Shown here one piece after another: positions 45,980 to 55,540 of a DNA stretch of 64,000 nt. The position numbers and the translations under genes are program-made. The number at the start of each line of letters is the position of its first letter. Positions within the stretch are counted from its first letter, which is position 1. The notes under the pieces are model-generated. The model ran no database searches and was not told the DNA's origin. It saw nothing but the letters and a program-made list of their open reading frames with translations. The DNA is taken from contig JAMPIT010000848.1 in NCBI GenBank assembly GCA_026261815.1, positions 3,720,001 through 3,784,000 of the forward strand, read 5' to 3'. Source of the DNA: Monarcha castaneiventris obscurior (taxonomy: Eukaryota > Chordata > Aves > Passeriformes > Monarchidae).

Positions 45980-46844
45980 TTAAAGTGAGCCCTGGGCCTG
46001 CAGCCCAGCTGATTGCAGTTCTGGGGGTTATGTTAGTTCTGGCTCAGTTTTCTGAAGTTATGTCTACACTTTTCCCTTGCATCAGGCAGTTCTTTCAGAG
46101 GCACTTTGTGTTGCAGTCCTAGATGAATAATGACGTATTGCCTGGTCAGGAAATGTCAAGTGGACTGGTGAGAAGTGCATTTTCTGATGTTCCTGGCAAC
46201 AGCCTCACTAAAATCCAGTGTGCAAAGCTGAGAGGCTGTCTTAGCCCCTCTCAGACAACCTGGGCTTGTCCTCAGCATCTACCAGCTAGGCCCTCTTTAA
46301 TTCATCACAAACAGCTTCTGTCTCTATCCTAAAAAGTCGTGGAGCTTAAACAATGTTATTTAACCTCCCGTGCCCTCTCCCCATATTTCTACCAGCGCCA
46401 AACACCCGTAAAGTCATTCCAAAAGCCACACATTACCCAACCAATGCTGCCTAAGGAAAGCATTCAGGAGTGTTTATGGGGCAGCTGAAGTGTAATGATT
46501 TAGTAGATGTTTATAAATGTTTATACTGTACAGATTAACATTCCCCAGGGGGCCTGTAATGAAGAGAGTGCTCCAACTGGAATCAAACCAGCCAGCCCGG
46601 GCTGAATGAGCATGAATGAATCCTGCTGGCCTACCCTCACGAGCTGTTTACTCAGTTTGAACGGATTTCCTCCATCCATGCTCCTTCGGCATTTTATTTT
46701 GGGAGAGGCAGTACAGGAATCTGGTCTCAGAAGAAGCACAGTTTGGAAACATGTTAGATAATCCAGCCTGTCACTTGGATCATAGGAATTACTCACAAAC
46801 TGCACTAGACAAAAGAACAAAGAGCCCAACCCTTGGGCCGTGGA
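45980..46844. other. Non-coding unique DNA, no gene seen
   Basis: A 137-codon minus-strand frame (46,521-46,934) extends into a probable ancient repeat and has no known domain. Nothing else is recognised. Confidence 0.55.
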
Positions 46845-46905
46845 AGTGAAGGCTGAAACTCCTGTTGACTTCAAAGGGAGCTGGATCTCGCTCTCAGAAC
46901 CCGGT
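46845..46905. repeat. Possible ancient amniote palindromic-type repeat fragment
   Basis: 'aactcctgttgacttcaaag' followed by 'ggagctggatct' closely follows the phrase '(c)tcctattgacttcaatgggagctggatc...', common in old archosaur and turtle interspersed repeats. It is short and diverged, and its family is unknown. Confidence 0.35.
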
Positions 46906-47735
46906 TTCCAAACATCATTTCCAAGTGTAAACACTGAAAATCATATTGAAGCAGCCAACCCCTGCTACTGGGCCTTGGCACTTACAATTTGTTTCACATT
47001 AGGCCACTATGGTTAAAAAACATGACTTCAGGTAGAGAGATGCTGTGCTGGAGGCTCCCAGCAACGGCTGATGAGAGAAACACTGAGCTACCATGGTGGG
47101 CAGCTTCCCCAAGCGTCTCCCTGAAGGTGATGGACCTCTTTTATTCAGAGTAAATGAAGGAACAACTTCAGTTTGTTGGCTGATGGCTCAAAGAGTGAAA
47201 ATACCTATTCCTGGTACTGGCTGCATGAAATGGGTTTCAAATTGTTGTGGTTTAACACAATTGTGTTCACAATGTGAACACCAAACTCAAAAATTAAGGC
47301 TAGGAACTGGTGGATGGATGAGGCTGGGCCTGCCTTGATGTCTCAGAAGCAAGAAGCAAGCAGGTTTTAAAAGATCCTAACAGCAGTGATGACTGGGAGA
47401 AGTATGAGAGGAAGATCATTTCTTTTGGGCATGGTGCCAAGTGGAAAAAAGTCATCCTTTGAAATCACAAGTAAAGAAACAAACCCCTCTGGATTTCCAC
47501 TGTGGTCAGGAGAGTAAGATTTTTGTACATTACGCATGTATATATTCAGAAAGTGAATCATCCCAAGGGGGCCAGGGAAGGGTGGGAAGAAAATAGAAAG
47601 GATCACGGCATGGCCATAGTCAGCATGGGCCAAAAAGACTGGCCAGAAACACCAAGCAGACTGAACTGTATCTTCAAGAAATCTATATCTTCTGCTGCCA
47701 ATGGATTTCTGCAGACGGCCTTCTTCCAGCTGTGC
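46906..47735. other. Non-coding unique DNA, no gene seen
   Basis: Open frames on both strands, up to 162 codons (47,367-47,855 minus), run through the T/GCT microsatellite and are not recognised as proteins. Confidence 0.55.
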
Positions 47736-47770
47736 TTTTTTTTTTTTTTTTTTTGCTGCTGCTGCTGCTG
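47736..47770 (+). repeat. Poly-T followed by (GCT)n
   Basis: Nineteen T residues are followed by five GCT units plus a partial unit. Open frames on both strands across it read as Phe/Ala or Lys/Ala runs. Confidence 0.93.
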
Positions 47771-48059
47771 TGATAATATTTCTCACTTCTCCAAAAATTA
47801 TTCTACTTCTGGCTCTGATAGTGACATGCGTGCATTGGACAAACAGCAGCACCATGCACTTCAGGTGTTCTCAAAATAAAATACCAAATATTCCTTGCAA
47901 ACTCTTAAACCACAGCACTGGAGGCTGAAGATGTGTACTGTGATTCTGGAGCCTCTCCAATGGGTCAGAGAGACGGAGAGGGCTCAAGACATAAAAGCAT
48001 TACTTTCAATGGCTCTCTGAGATGTTTTTAAAGGCGCAAAAATAAGTTCGCTTTGAATC

Positions 48060-48310
48060 TTGGATGGAGACAGTGGACAAAGGTAATTTTGTTTGCAGTG
48101 GTTTATTTGCCCATCTCACGAAGCTGTCTGAGCTCGTTACAGTGTTTGGCAAACGCTCCTGGTACAAGTTCTGTGCTGTAACTCCACTTGGGTCTTTAGA
48201 GCAGTGGAAAAGACAGATATTTGAAATCTTCTAGAGCGCTGTAACCATCAGGTAATTAGCTGGAGCAGGCTTACAGCGTAGGAAAGGCTCACGAGAGCTC
48301 TGAAATGAAA
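48060..48310. promoter_or_regulatory. Candidate conserved non-coding element
   Basis: This repeat-free stretch has several CpGs and a palindrome-like GTTTGGCAAAC (5-bp arms around one base) near 48,144-48,158. It also has 'aggtaattagctgg' with a TAATTA core near 48,250. These are the only grounds for the call. It holds no convincing open frame. Confidence 0.25.
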
Positions 48311-49949
48311 GCAAAAAATGCCTCCTGGAACTAATTTTAGAGTGGCTTGAAGTATTTAATCCTGCAAATTATTGCCAGTGAGGAAACATCAAGGTACTGC
48401 TGGATCTTAATAGTGGCAAAGCAGCAGGAACAGTTCACCCTAAGCTGCCTCCTGCTGATGGCTAAGCAATCAGACACGCTGTGCACCCCTCACAAGGTGC
48501 AGGGGCAGCTATGTTCTGTTCCCAGTGACTTACAGAGTGGCCTGGAATTGTTCCTCTTTTCTTTGTGCCTGGGAAGGATCCTTTATCAGCAAAGCCAATT
48601 CTGGCCTACTTTGCAAACAGCAGAGAATAAGGAAGAGGAGACCAAACACTGGGGTACAGACAGCATCCACCACTGCATCATGCTGGACCCCTCTTCCATG
48701 GGGGCTCTCTATCCTTCAGAAAGAGGGAAGGGTTTGTGGAGGGGCACAAGAAGGCAGAGCACTTCACTCTTCCATAACTCGGACCTGTCTCATTTGGAAA
48801 GATGCCTTTCTGATTCCTTGCTCTGCTCATGAGTCCTCATTAATGAAGCTAAGGAGATTGGATTTATTCTTTTATTCCTCCAGGAGTCAGTTTCTCCTGT
48901 GAGGAGAAATAAATGTCAACCTTGTGAGGACTGCTTTCAGCAATGGGATATACCAGATATGAGACCAGAAACAGATTTCTTAGGGCCTTAAGCCCTATTT
49001 GCCCTCATACAGATCTTCAGATCTGCAAACCCATTCTGTATTTCTACCAGACATCTTCTGAGGAAAAAAAGGAAACTCCATGTTTCCTCCCAGTGGGAAG
49101 CTACTCAAGAATCCTGTTGCTGTGATGGTTAAAAAACCCTTCATTTACCTTCCAGACAGGATTTATTCACAGCCAATTAATACCCTTCTGTTCTTGTGCC
49201 AAAATATTCTTGCATCTTTAATAAGTACTCTGTCTAGCTCTGTGGAAGCTCTGCACTTGATTGCTACAGAACTTAGGAGTTCCCTCTTCCACAAGCCATA
49301 GGAAGAAGTGTTAATAACAGAATGTGCTCTAATTCCTCATGCAAATTTTGCAGGAGCCCATCCAGGTGTGCACAAGAATCCAAGCACTAATCCCAAAACT
49401 ATTTCCACTACCAGCCTTCCCACCTGTAAAGCTTTTCTCATCATCTAAAAACAAAGGGGAGGTTACAAGCTACACTAACATTTGCTTGAAAACTGTTTCC
49501 CAAACAGGAGAGCTGCAGTGTCTTTCCAAAACCCACCAGGCACCAGGAAACATTTCCTTTGCAGAGACCAGAATGAAGATCCTGCATATTTCATTGAACG
49601 ACAAGCATTTTTGAACTCAGATTTTGTTTCTTTTTAGGCACAGGTATCCTTTTGCACGTGCACCCCTCATATCTGCAAACCCAAGTGATTGAAACGTCAG
49701 AACTAAGGTTAACCATAAACCCCTATTCATCTGCACTATGAGTCACTCCTTAAATATAGGATTATGCCTTGTTTTCCACCAGATTCTACCTCAGGATGGA
49801 CAGTGTTGACTTAATAAGCAGATATTCAATATTTTGTTACAGTGTCATTATTCAGCGTGTGGCTTGAGGCCTCATTTACCACATACCACTCCAAACCTGC
49901 TTGCAAGACACAATTGCTAATTTTCTTGTGAGTTTTTCTAGGGCTCTTA
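48311..49949. other. Non-coding unique DNA, no gene seen
   Basis: A 161-codon plus-strand frame (48,347-48,832) overlaps a 125-codon frame on the same strand. Neither shows a domain or family resemblance. No repeat was recognised. Confidence 0.5.
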
Positions 49950-50120
49950 TCAGTATGGCATATGAGTGCTTCACAACCCTCATTTCTCCTAACAACACCC
50001 TGTAAGACGAGAGGATATTATTATTCTTGTTTAACAGATGGGAAACTGAAACACAAAGAGATTCAGGTCAAAACATTCTGCTAGAGATGGGTCCCCAAAC
50101 TGAGACGTCTGGGAATTGAT
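49950..50120 (-). mobile_element. MIR-type SINE (ancient, antisense to +)
   Basis: The + strand shows the reverse complement of the MIR core: 'tcctaacaacaccctgtaag', 'gatattattattcttgttta', 'acagatgggaaactgaaaca', 'caaagagattcaggtcaaaa'. These correspond to 'cctcacaacaaccctatgag' through 'cagatg-ggaaactgaggcacagaga'. The stretch before it ('atgagtgcttcacaaccct') matches the longer form seen in reptiles and birds. It is inactive and highly diverged. Confidence 0.75.
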
Positions 50121-53100
50121 TTCTCAGAATGTTTAACGTTGTACAGCATCATATGTCAGGAGAAATAGCACTGGCAGTGTACTCTGCAAATGGAAACACG
50201 GGAAGCAAAATAAAATTAATAGCCAGTTGGGAAGAATTTTGTTCAAATTGACTTCTCTGAGTCTGGATGAAAGTTTTGCAGGATTCAGATGCCTGAACCA
50301 TGAGATCTCACATTTTCCTTTCAGTTCTCTGCCTTTTACTACGCTCTCCCTGCTTCCACAGCAAATACAGGCAAAGTCTGTCAGGCATCAGCCTCCTGCT
50401 CTCCCCAGCTCTGACTCTTGTCCTGAGCTGCTCCACCTTCTCAAGTGCATGAGACCAGGGTCCACTGCTAAATACAGAACATGGTCAAGTAATTAAAGAC
50501 TAGACCAAGCACAGGTACAAAAAGAAGCCAAATAAACACTGCAGGAAACCCTAATTTCATGATTTCCCAATGCCCATTTCTAAAAAATAAGCTTTTCAAG
50601 GAGAGCAGTCCCTCACACATCTTTATATATATATGTTATATAAATTTTATATAAAAATGCAATTTTAAACTTAAATATAAATGTATTTTACATATGATAA
50701 ATATAATATATAGGATAAAAATGTTGTTATATATGTGTAGTAATATAAACTTATGTATACTTATACCTTTGTTCCTGATTCATAATCAGTCAAAATTTGC
50801 CAAAGACTGGAAAAGGTACCTGGCATGGTACATTATGCCCAAATGATTAAAGTTTTCAATTTAAAATTAAAGGTGAACCAAATCCGCCCAATAGGTTTCA
50901 GTTCAGCCTTCTGACTGTGTCTTTCTGTTTCAGGAAATCAGGATACATGTGCCTGGGTAAATCAGAATCATTTGTATTCTATAACATTCCCTGCTGAAGG
51001 AGTATGTAGAAGCAGAGTTCCAAATTTCCAGTATTCAGGAAATTCAGTTATTTCATAATTTCATTTCATTCTGAATCGAGACAACACCTATTCCTCCCTT
51101 GCCTCAAACTTCCAAATTCCCTTAAAATTTTATTTGTGTTGGGTTTAAACTGTTCTAAGTAAATCAACCAGAGCTGATACCAGCACTGGAAATTTTAATG
51201 TGAATATCTGGAGCTTGACAGAGTTACAAGGAAATAAGAAGCCTGGAAAGTTTCAAGCAATCCTAGTTGCAGGTACACCACCAGCTATTTCTAAAATACC
51301 ACTGTAGTAGCATCTACGTTTTGCAATAAAAAACTTATTAAATGTGCCATGTGTTATTTTCAATACATTGATACTCAGGAATGTATCCTCATTTTCCAGG
51401 TACTTTTACTGTCTCTCCCACTTAGAGCAGAGCGAGCAGTGGAGCTCTGCTCTTTCCTCACACACAGGTCTGTCTCATTTCATACACTCGTGAAAAAAGA
51501 CCCCAATCTGAACTTTTTTAACCTAAAGGACCGACCACTAACTTGTGTAAGAAGGAGCAGCAGCTCTGAGTTTCCCATACAGACGCAGTGAGTGCAGCAG
51601 GCACAGCCAGCCCACCTCAGCTCCCAGCACACAACACACACTTGTGGGCAGATCAAGGGGGCTTTCAAGAGATGAAACCAGGGTTTGTGTTAATTAAATG
51701 CCACAGAGAGTTAGACAACCTGGCAGTTTCACTGATCAATATTTTGTTCATTGCTTTCTTATCAAGGGGACAGGCAATTTGACTCAGTCACCTTTGGAAG
51801 GACATGCTGGGGGCTTGTGTGAACCTGGGCTTCTCCCAGTTCTCAAAGGAACAGTCATGAGAACCGTTTAATCAAAAAAACCCCTATGTCAGGATCTTCT
51901 ATTTTGAAGGGAGGTGAGAAATCAGGATTCAGCACTCAGCTGAGAAGGGCTCTTTCCGTAAAGCTCGGGCAGTGGAAACCACTCCGCTGCCAGCAGCCAG
52001 CAAGGAATTCCCCTGTCATGAGGGCCGTGACTCACGCGTGCCCCTGCTGCTCTCCCTCAGATATAGGGACATACTTGTGGTCTGGGATGTGTCAGGAGAA
52101 AGGAGCTGGCAGGGCTCTCCCCTGTTACACAACCTCGCTGTCCCTGCCCAGAGAGGCACGGTCCACCCAGGCCAGGGAGCTGCTGCAGGTGGCACGGGCT
52201 ACAGAACCCTTTTGTGGCTGATATTTCCTTTCCCCCTTCATTTTCCTTAATCCTCTGCTCCTCTGGAATAACCAGAGTAACCCAGTCAGCTCCTGAGCAA
52301 TCACAATGCTGTTATAAAAGTCATCCCATAAAAAAGGGATTTTTAGCACGGGTTTCAGCGGTGTAAAATGAGGCTCCACACAGAGCAGAGCTGACACAGG
52401 TATGGAGGTCCCTCATCAGTTTTGCTCAATAAATTCACAGCAGAGCTGCTGCCACAGCAGCATGAGCAGTTTGCAACGTTTGTATTTGTGCTCTGGCTAT
52501 TTATTACTGTGTTTTTCACAAGCCCTTTTAATGCCTCCAGGAGTAATTTATGGGGACAGAATAGCACGAAAAGAGCAGATCCCACTTATTTAAATCTCTG
52601 GATGATGAAAATCACATGAGAAGAGCAGGTTTCACATTGTTTCCTCTCCATAAATGGCTTTCTCAGGCAGTAAAAGCCATGTAAAAGCAAACATAAACAC
52701 TGTACAAACACCAAGATACTCAGGTTTGTTTGGACTTATCCAAACACTGCCCAGAGATTTTCAGGTTTATTCAGGTTTGGGCTCTGTTTTGTTAACTCAT
52801 TCCATGAAACATTGCAGGCTGTAGTTATTCTTAATACAACCAACTAAGATATATGCACAAAAATTTCTTTTAAGTAATTTTACTGCACAAGAGAATTACT
52901 TTAATAAAAACAATTCTTAGTATAAATCTTGTTACTTTTCAGATTGATGAGTAATGCATGTGACTGGGGTGATTCTTTTTTCCTTTTTTTTTTTTTTTTG
53001 GTTCTTTATTTGGCAGTTCTCACAGCTTCTGCTCCAGCACATGAAGCAGACTGATCTGGACACCCAGGATGATCCAAGTTTCCAGCAACTGACATGCTGG

Positions 53101-53421
53101 TTATTAATTTTATAAAATAAGCAAACTAGTGAAGCATGACTAACAAACTTTTTGATCCAGTGAACACTCATTTCTGGAGTCACATTAGGAATCATAACCT
53201 TTCAGTGCTAAGAGTAATAGCAGGGACATGGAGAGGTCACCAAATTCCCTTCCTAGGGCTGGGGGTATAATTTTGGAGATATCTGTCACACACAAAAGTT
53301 TGAAATGACATGAAATTTCTAAAATAAGTAGCACTTGCCTGTAAAAGGCAAATTAAAAAGGTTTCTTTCCCCTGTCTTTTTTCATTAATTAACATTCTGA
53401 CTCCCTAACTTCCAGATAAAG
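50121..53421. other. Non-coding unique DNA with AT-rich and T-rich patches
   Basis: An AT-rich, TATA-dinucleotide-rich patch lies at 50,622-50,765, and a T-run at about 52,984-53,000. A moderately GC-rich stretch at 51,950-52,200 carries overlapping unrecognised frames of 92-111 codons. No exon or RNA gene was recognised. Confidence 0.5.
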
Positions 53422-53697
53422 TCATACAATCACAGAATGGTTTGGCCTGGAAAAGGCCTTAAAGGTCACCTCATTCCAACCCCCTGCCATGGGCAGAGAC
53501 ACCTTCCACAATCCCAGGTTGCTCCAAGCCCTGTCCAGCCTGGCCTTGGACACTTCCAGGGATCCAGGGGCAGCCACAGCAGCTCTGGGCACCCTGTGCC
53601 AGGGCCTCCCCACCCTCACAGGGAAGAATTTTTTCCTAATCTCCAATCTAAACTTACTCTCTTTCAGTATAAAGCCATCCCCTCTCGTCACAGGATA
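53422..53697 (-). mobile_element. CR1 LINE 3' fragment (antisense to +), relatively young
   Basis: The reverse-complement CR1 order is clear: tail 'tcatacaatcacagaatgg', 'ccccctgccatgggcagag', 'aggttgctccaagccctgtc', 'ttggacacttccagggatcc', 'gggcaccctgtgccagggcc', 'ctaatctccaatctaaac', then 'ataaagccatcccctctcgt'. It is close to the 15.2 and 25.4 kb copies in wording, but in opposite orientation. It is 5'-truncated, and the open frames over it are repeat shadows. Confidence 0.95.
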
Positions 53698-54656
53698 CAA
53701 TGTTTTCTACTTCAGCTCTACTATATTTCATTTTTTGCCTCATGAGACCAAATTTATTACAGTGAGGGATGTAATTTAATAGTATATTTCAAACAACCAT
53801 GAGTGTACCTGCTTGGCTGCTCATTTTTCACAAAGTCATTCCAGGAAGCATTTAAAAGTCAGAAGACTGCCTCAAAATTTGTTTGAGTAATCCAGGCTTC
53901 ATGATTCTGCAAGAGAGACTAGAAAGTTAACTTGAGAGGTTTCCTCTGCTGCTTGTCCCACCAAAATGTCATACAGGCAGGCAGATCCTTTACCACACTG
54001 TTTTCCTACAAGTTCATGGAGAGAAATCTCAACCTAGCCCTTCATCCAGCAAAAGAACCTGCACTCATTTCCACCTTCCTTCAGTATTACCTCTGTATAA
54101 TCAGAGGAAATAATCCACATTGCACACAGAGCAGCCATCATTTTTCAAGTCTTTGCAAAATCCCAGCCCCCCCAGACCTGAGCTGTGCAAAGCCTCAGGA
54201 TTATTCATAATTTCACCAGCCTGATTCAGCACAAAGAACGTGGAACCATTTCGAGTCACATTTAAAGCTGTTTATGGGTATGGGGAAAAGTTGTGTCCCC
54301 TGAACGAAATGTTGTTTTCTCTCAGCTTCCTTCCTGGGTTGAAGGAGAATTAAACTGTTCTGGAACTTGCTTGGAAGAGGGGGAGCAGGGGGATAGAGAA
54401 GGACAATTTATCTCTAAATTACATTGCTCTTCAGAGTAAACCACAGAGAGCTGTAATGGGACAAGTAATTTTTTTACATAGTATAATTAATTAGAACCCA
54501 TAAACCCCAATTAAACAGCACTTTTGAGACTATCAAGTGGTGCATGTTTGAAACTGCAAATATGACAGTATAAGTACGTTTTTATAGCTGGGCACACTCC
54601 TCAGGATTATTTTCAGTGCTCTACTAAAATGGGAAATGGCACCAGTTAGGCCCCTG
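53698..54656. other. Non-coding unique DNA, AT-rich at its end
   Basis: No gene is seen. From about 54,460 to 54,690 the DNA is repeat-free, with TAATTA words ('tataattaattagaaccc') and looks like conserved regulatory sequence. Confidence 0.5.
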
Positions 54657-54663
54657 CTAATAA

Positions 54664-54683
54664 ATCGCCTGGAAACAGGCGAT
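54664..54683. other. Perfect 8-bp hairpin with GAAA loop
   Basis: ATCGCCTG (54,664-54,671) and CAGGCGAT (54,676-54,683) are exact reverse complements separated by GAAA. In RNA, GAAA is a stable GNRA tetraloop. The hairpin sits about 160 bp upstream of a candidate TATA box. Its function is unknown. Confidence 0.6.
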
Positions 54684-54756
54684 ATTAATAATCTTTATGG
54701 GGGTAGGATGGAAGCCAGATGGGGCAGGGAGGGGAGTGTGAAAGTGGCATAATATA

Positions 54757-54784
54757 TTGGCCTGGAAAACATAATCCAGGCCAA
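54757..54784. other. Perfect 9-bp inverted repeat upstream of candidate TATA box
   Basis: TTGGCCTGG (54,757-54,765) and CCAGGCCAA (54,776-54,784) are exact reverse complements with a 10-base spacer. It ends 42 bases before the TATA box at 54,827, where a dimeric factor site in a promoter would be expected. Confidence 0.55.
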
Positions 54785-54826
54785 AGCAGAAATGTAGTCT
54801 TGGTGGGTATCAGAGAGGGCTGGGAA

Positions 54827-54898
54827 TATAAAAGGGGAGGTGATGTCTGAAAGGGGATTCACCCTGGGAGACCAGGAGGACGATTTCTGAGGTAAGGA
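54827..54898 (+). promoter_or_regulatory. Candidate core promoter and short first exon with splice donor
   Basis: TATAAAAG lies at 54,827-54,834 in a G-rich context. A start site would be expected about 25-30 bases downstream, near 'ggattcaccc' (about 54,855-54,863). A consensus splice donor GAG|GTAAGG follows, with GT at 54,892-54,893. That would give a first exon of roughly 35 bases on the + strand. No partner acceptor has been identified, and each motif alone is common by chance. Confidence 0.3.
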
Positions 54899-55019
54899 AA
54901 GCAACACCCTCCAAGGTGAGCATCTGCATGGGCAAGGAAGCAGAGGAAAGAGATGCTCCAGGGGATTTTCCAGCCCCTGGCAATGAGGGTCTCTGTCCCT
55001 TGGCTGTAAATGGGCAGTG

Positions 55020-55460
55020 GTGCTGGGAGCTCCCCTGGTGCTGGCCCTGGAGGAGCTGTGCGTGCAAGCGACGGGACGTGTGTGCACGGGCTCCGGACAC
55101 AAGCAGCGTGAGGAAAAGCTGCCTGTGCCCTTGTTTATTTACACGAGGCCCCAGTTGTGTTTGCCTTGGCAGGCGGCAGCCCCGCGCAGGGTGCCAAGCG
55201 CTAATTGCCGGCTGCCCCGCAGGCCTGGCGCGCACCTGACAGCCATTAGCGCCCGGGCCCATTTCGTTCTCACGTTTCGGGCACTGACCCGCAGCCACGC
55301 ACGGCTCCGGCAGACACTCCATCACCTCCCTGTCAGCAGCTCCAGCCCGGCAGCCCCTGCCCTGCCTGCGAGCACCGAGCTGACGAGGGCTGGGGCGAAG
55401 GCCTCACCTTCAGAGAGACGCCCCTCTTCGCATGGAGAGCAGCGGGCGCTCCACAGAGGC
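55020..55460. promoter_or_regulatory. CpG-island-like segment
   Basis: By eye, about 34 CpG dinucleotides fall in about 415 bases with GC near two thirds. This is far above anything else in the window and likely above the usual CpG-island threshold. Islands mark promoters or regulatory elements in the germline of vertebrates. The segment also carries GCGCTAAT (55,198-55,205) and its reverse complement ATTAGCGC (55,245-55,252), and an E-box CACCTG at 55,233-55,238. Overlapping 171-173-codon open frames on both strands are explained by the GC content. Confidence 0.6.
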
Positions 55461-55530
55461 CTTCTTGCTCCTGAAATTATGACTTTGTTTGGGATTGGAA
55501 TAATTTATCCTTCAGAAAATAGCAATGCAG

Positions 55531-55540
55531 CATGGTAAGT
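55531..55540 (+). other. Strong splice-donor-like site
   Basis: CATG|GTAAGTAAA, with GT at 55,535-55,536, matches the 5' splice-site consensus through +6. It lies at the downstream edge of the CpG-island-like segment, as a first-exon donor would. No transcript evidence is available. Confidence 0.35.

Noticed and set aside
47367..47879. Overlapping frames on both strands containing Ala/Lys or Phe/Ala runs
   Set aside because: The runs come from the poly-T/(GCT)n microsatellite, and the flanking translation is not recognisable.
48347..48832. 161-codon plus-strand frame as a gene
   Set aside because: There is no recognisable domain, the amino-acid makeup looks random, a second long frame overlaps on the same strand, and no promoter or splice context is visible.
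55017..55538. 173-codon plus-strand frame (and a 171-codon minus-strand frame at 54,810-55,325) in the GC-rich segment as a protein-coding first exon
   Set aside because: Both strands are open over the same bases, which is expected where CpG-rich composition removes stop codons. Neither translation has a known domain. The region is kept as a promoter or CpG-island candidate instead.
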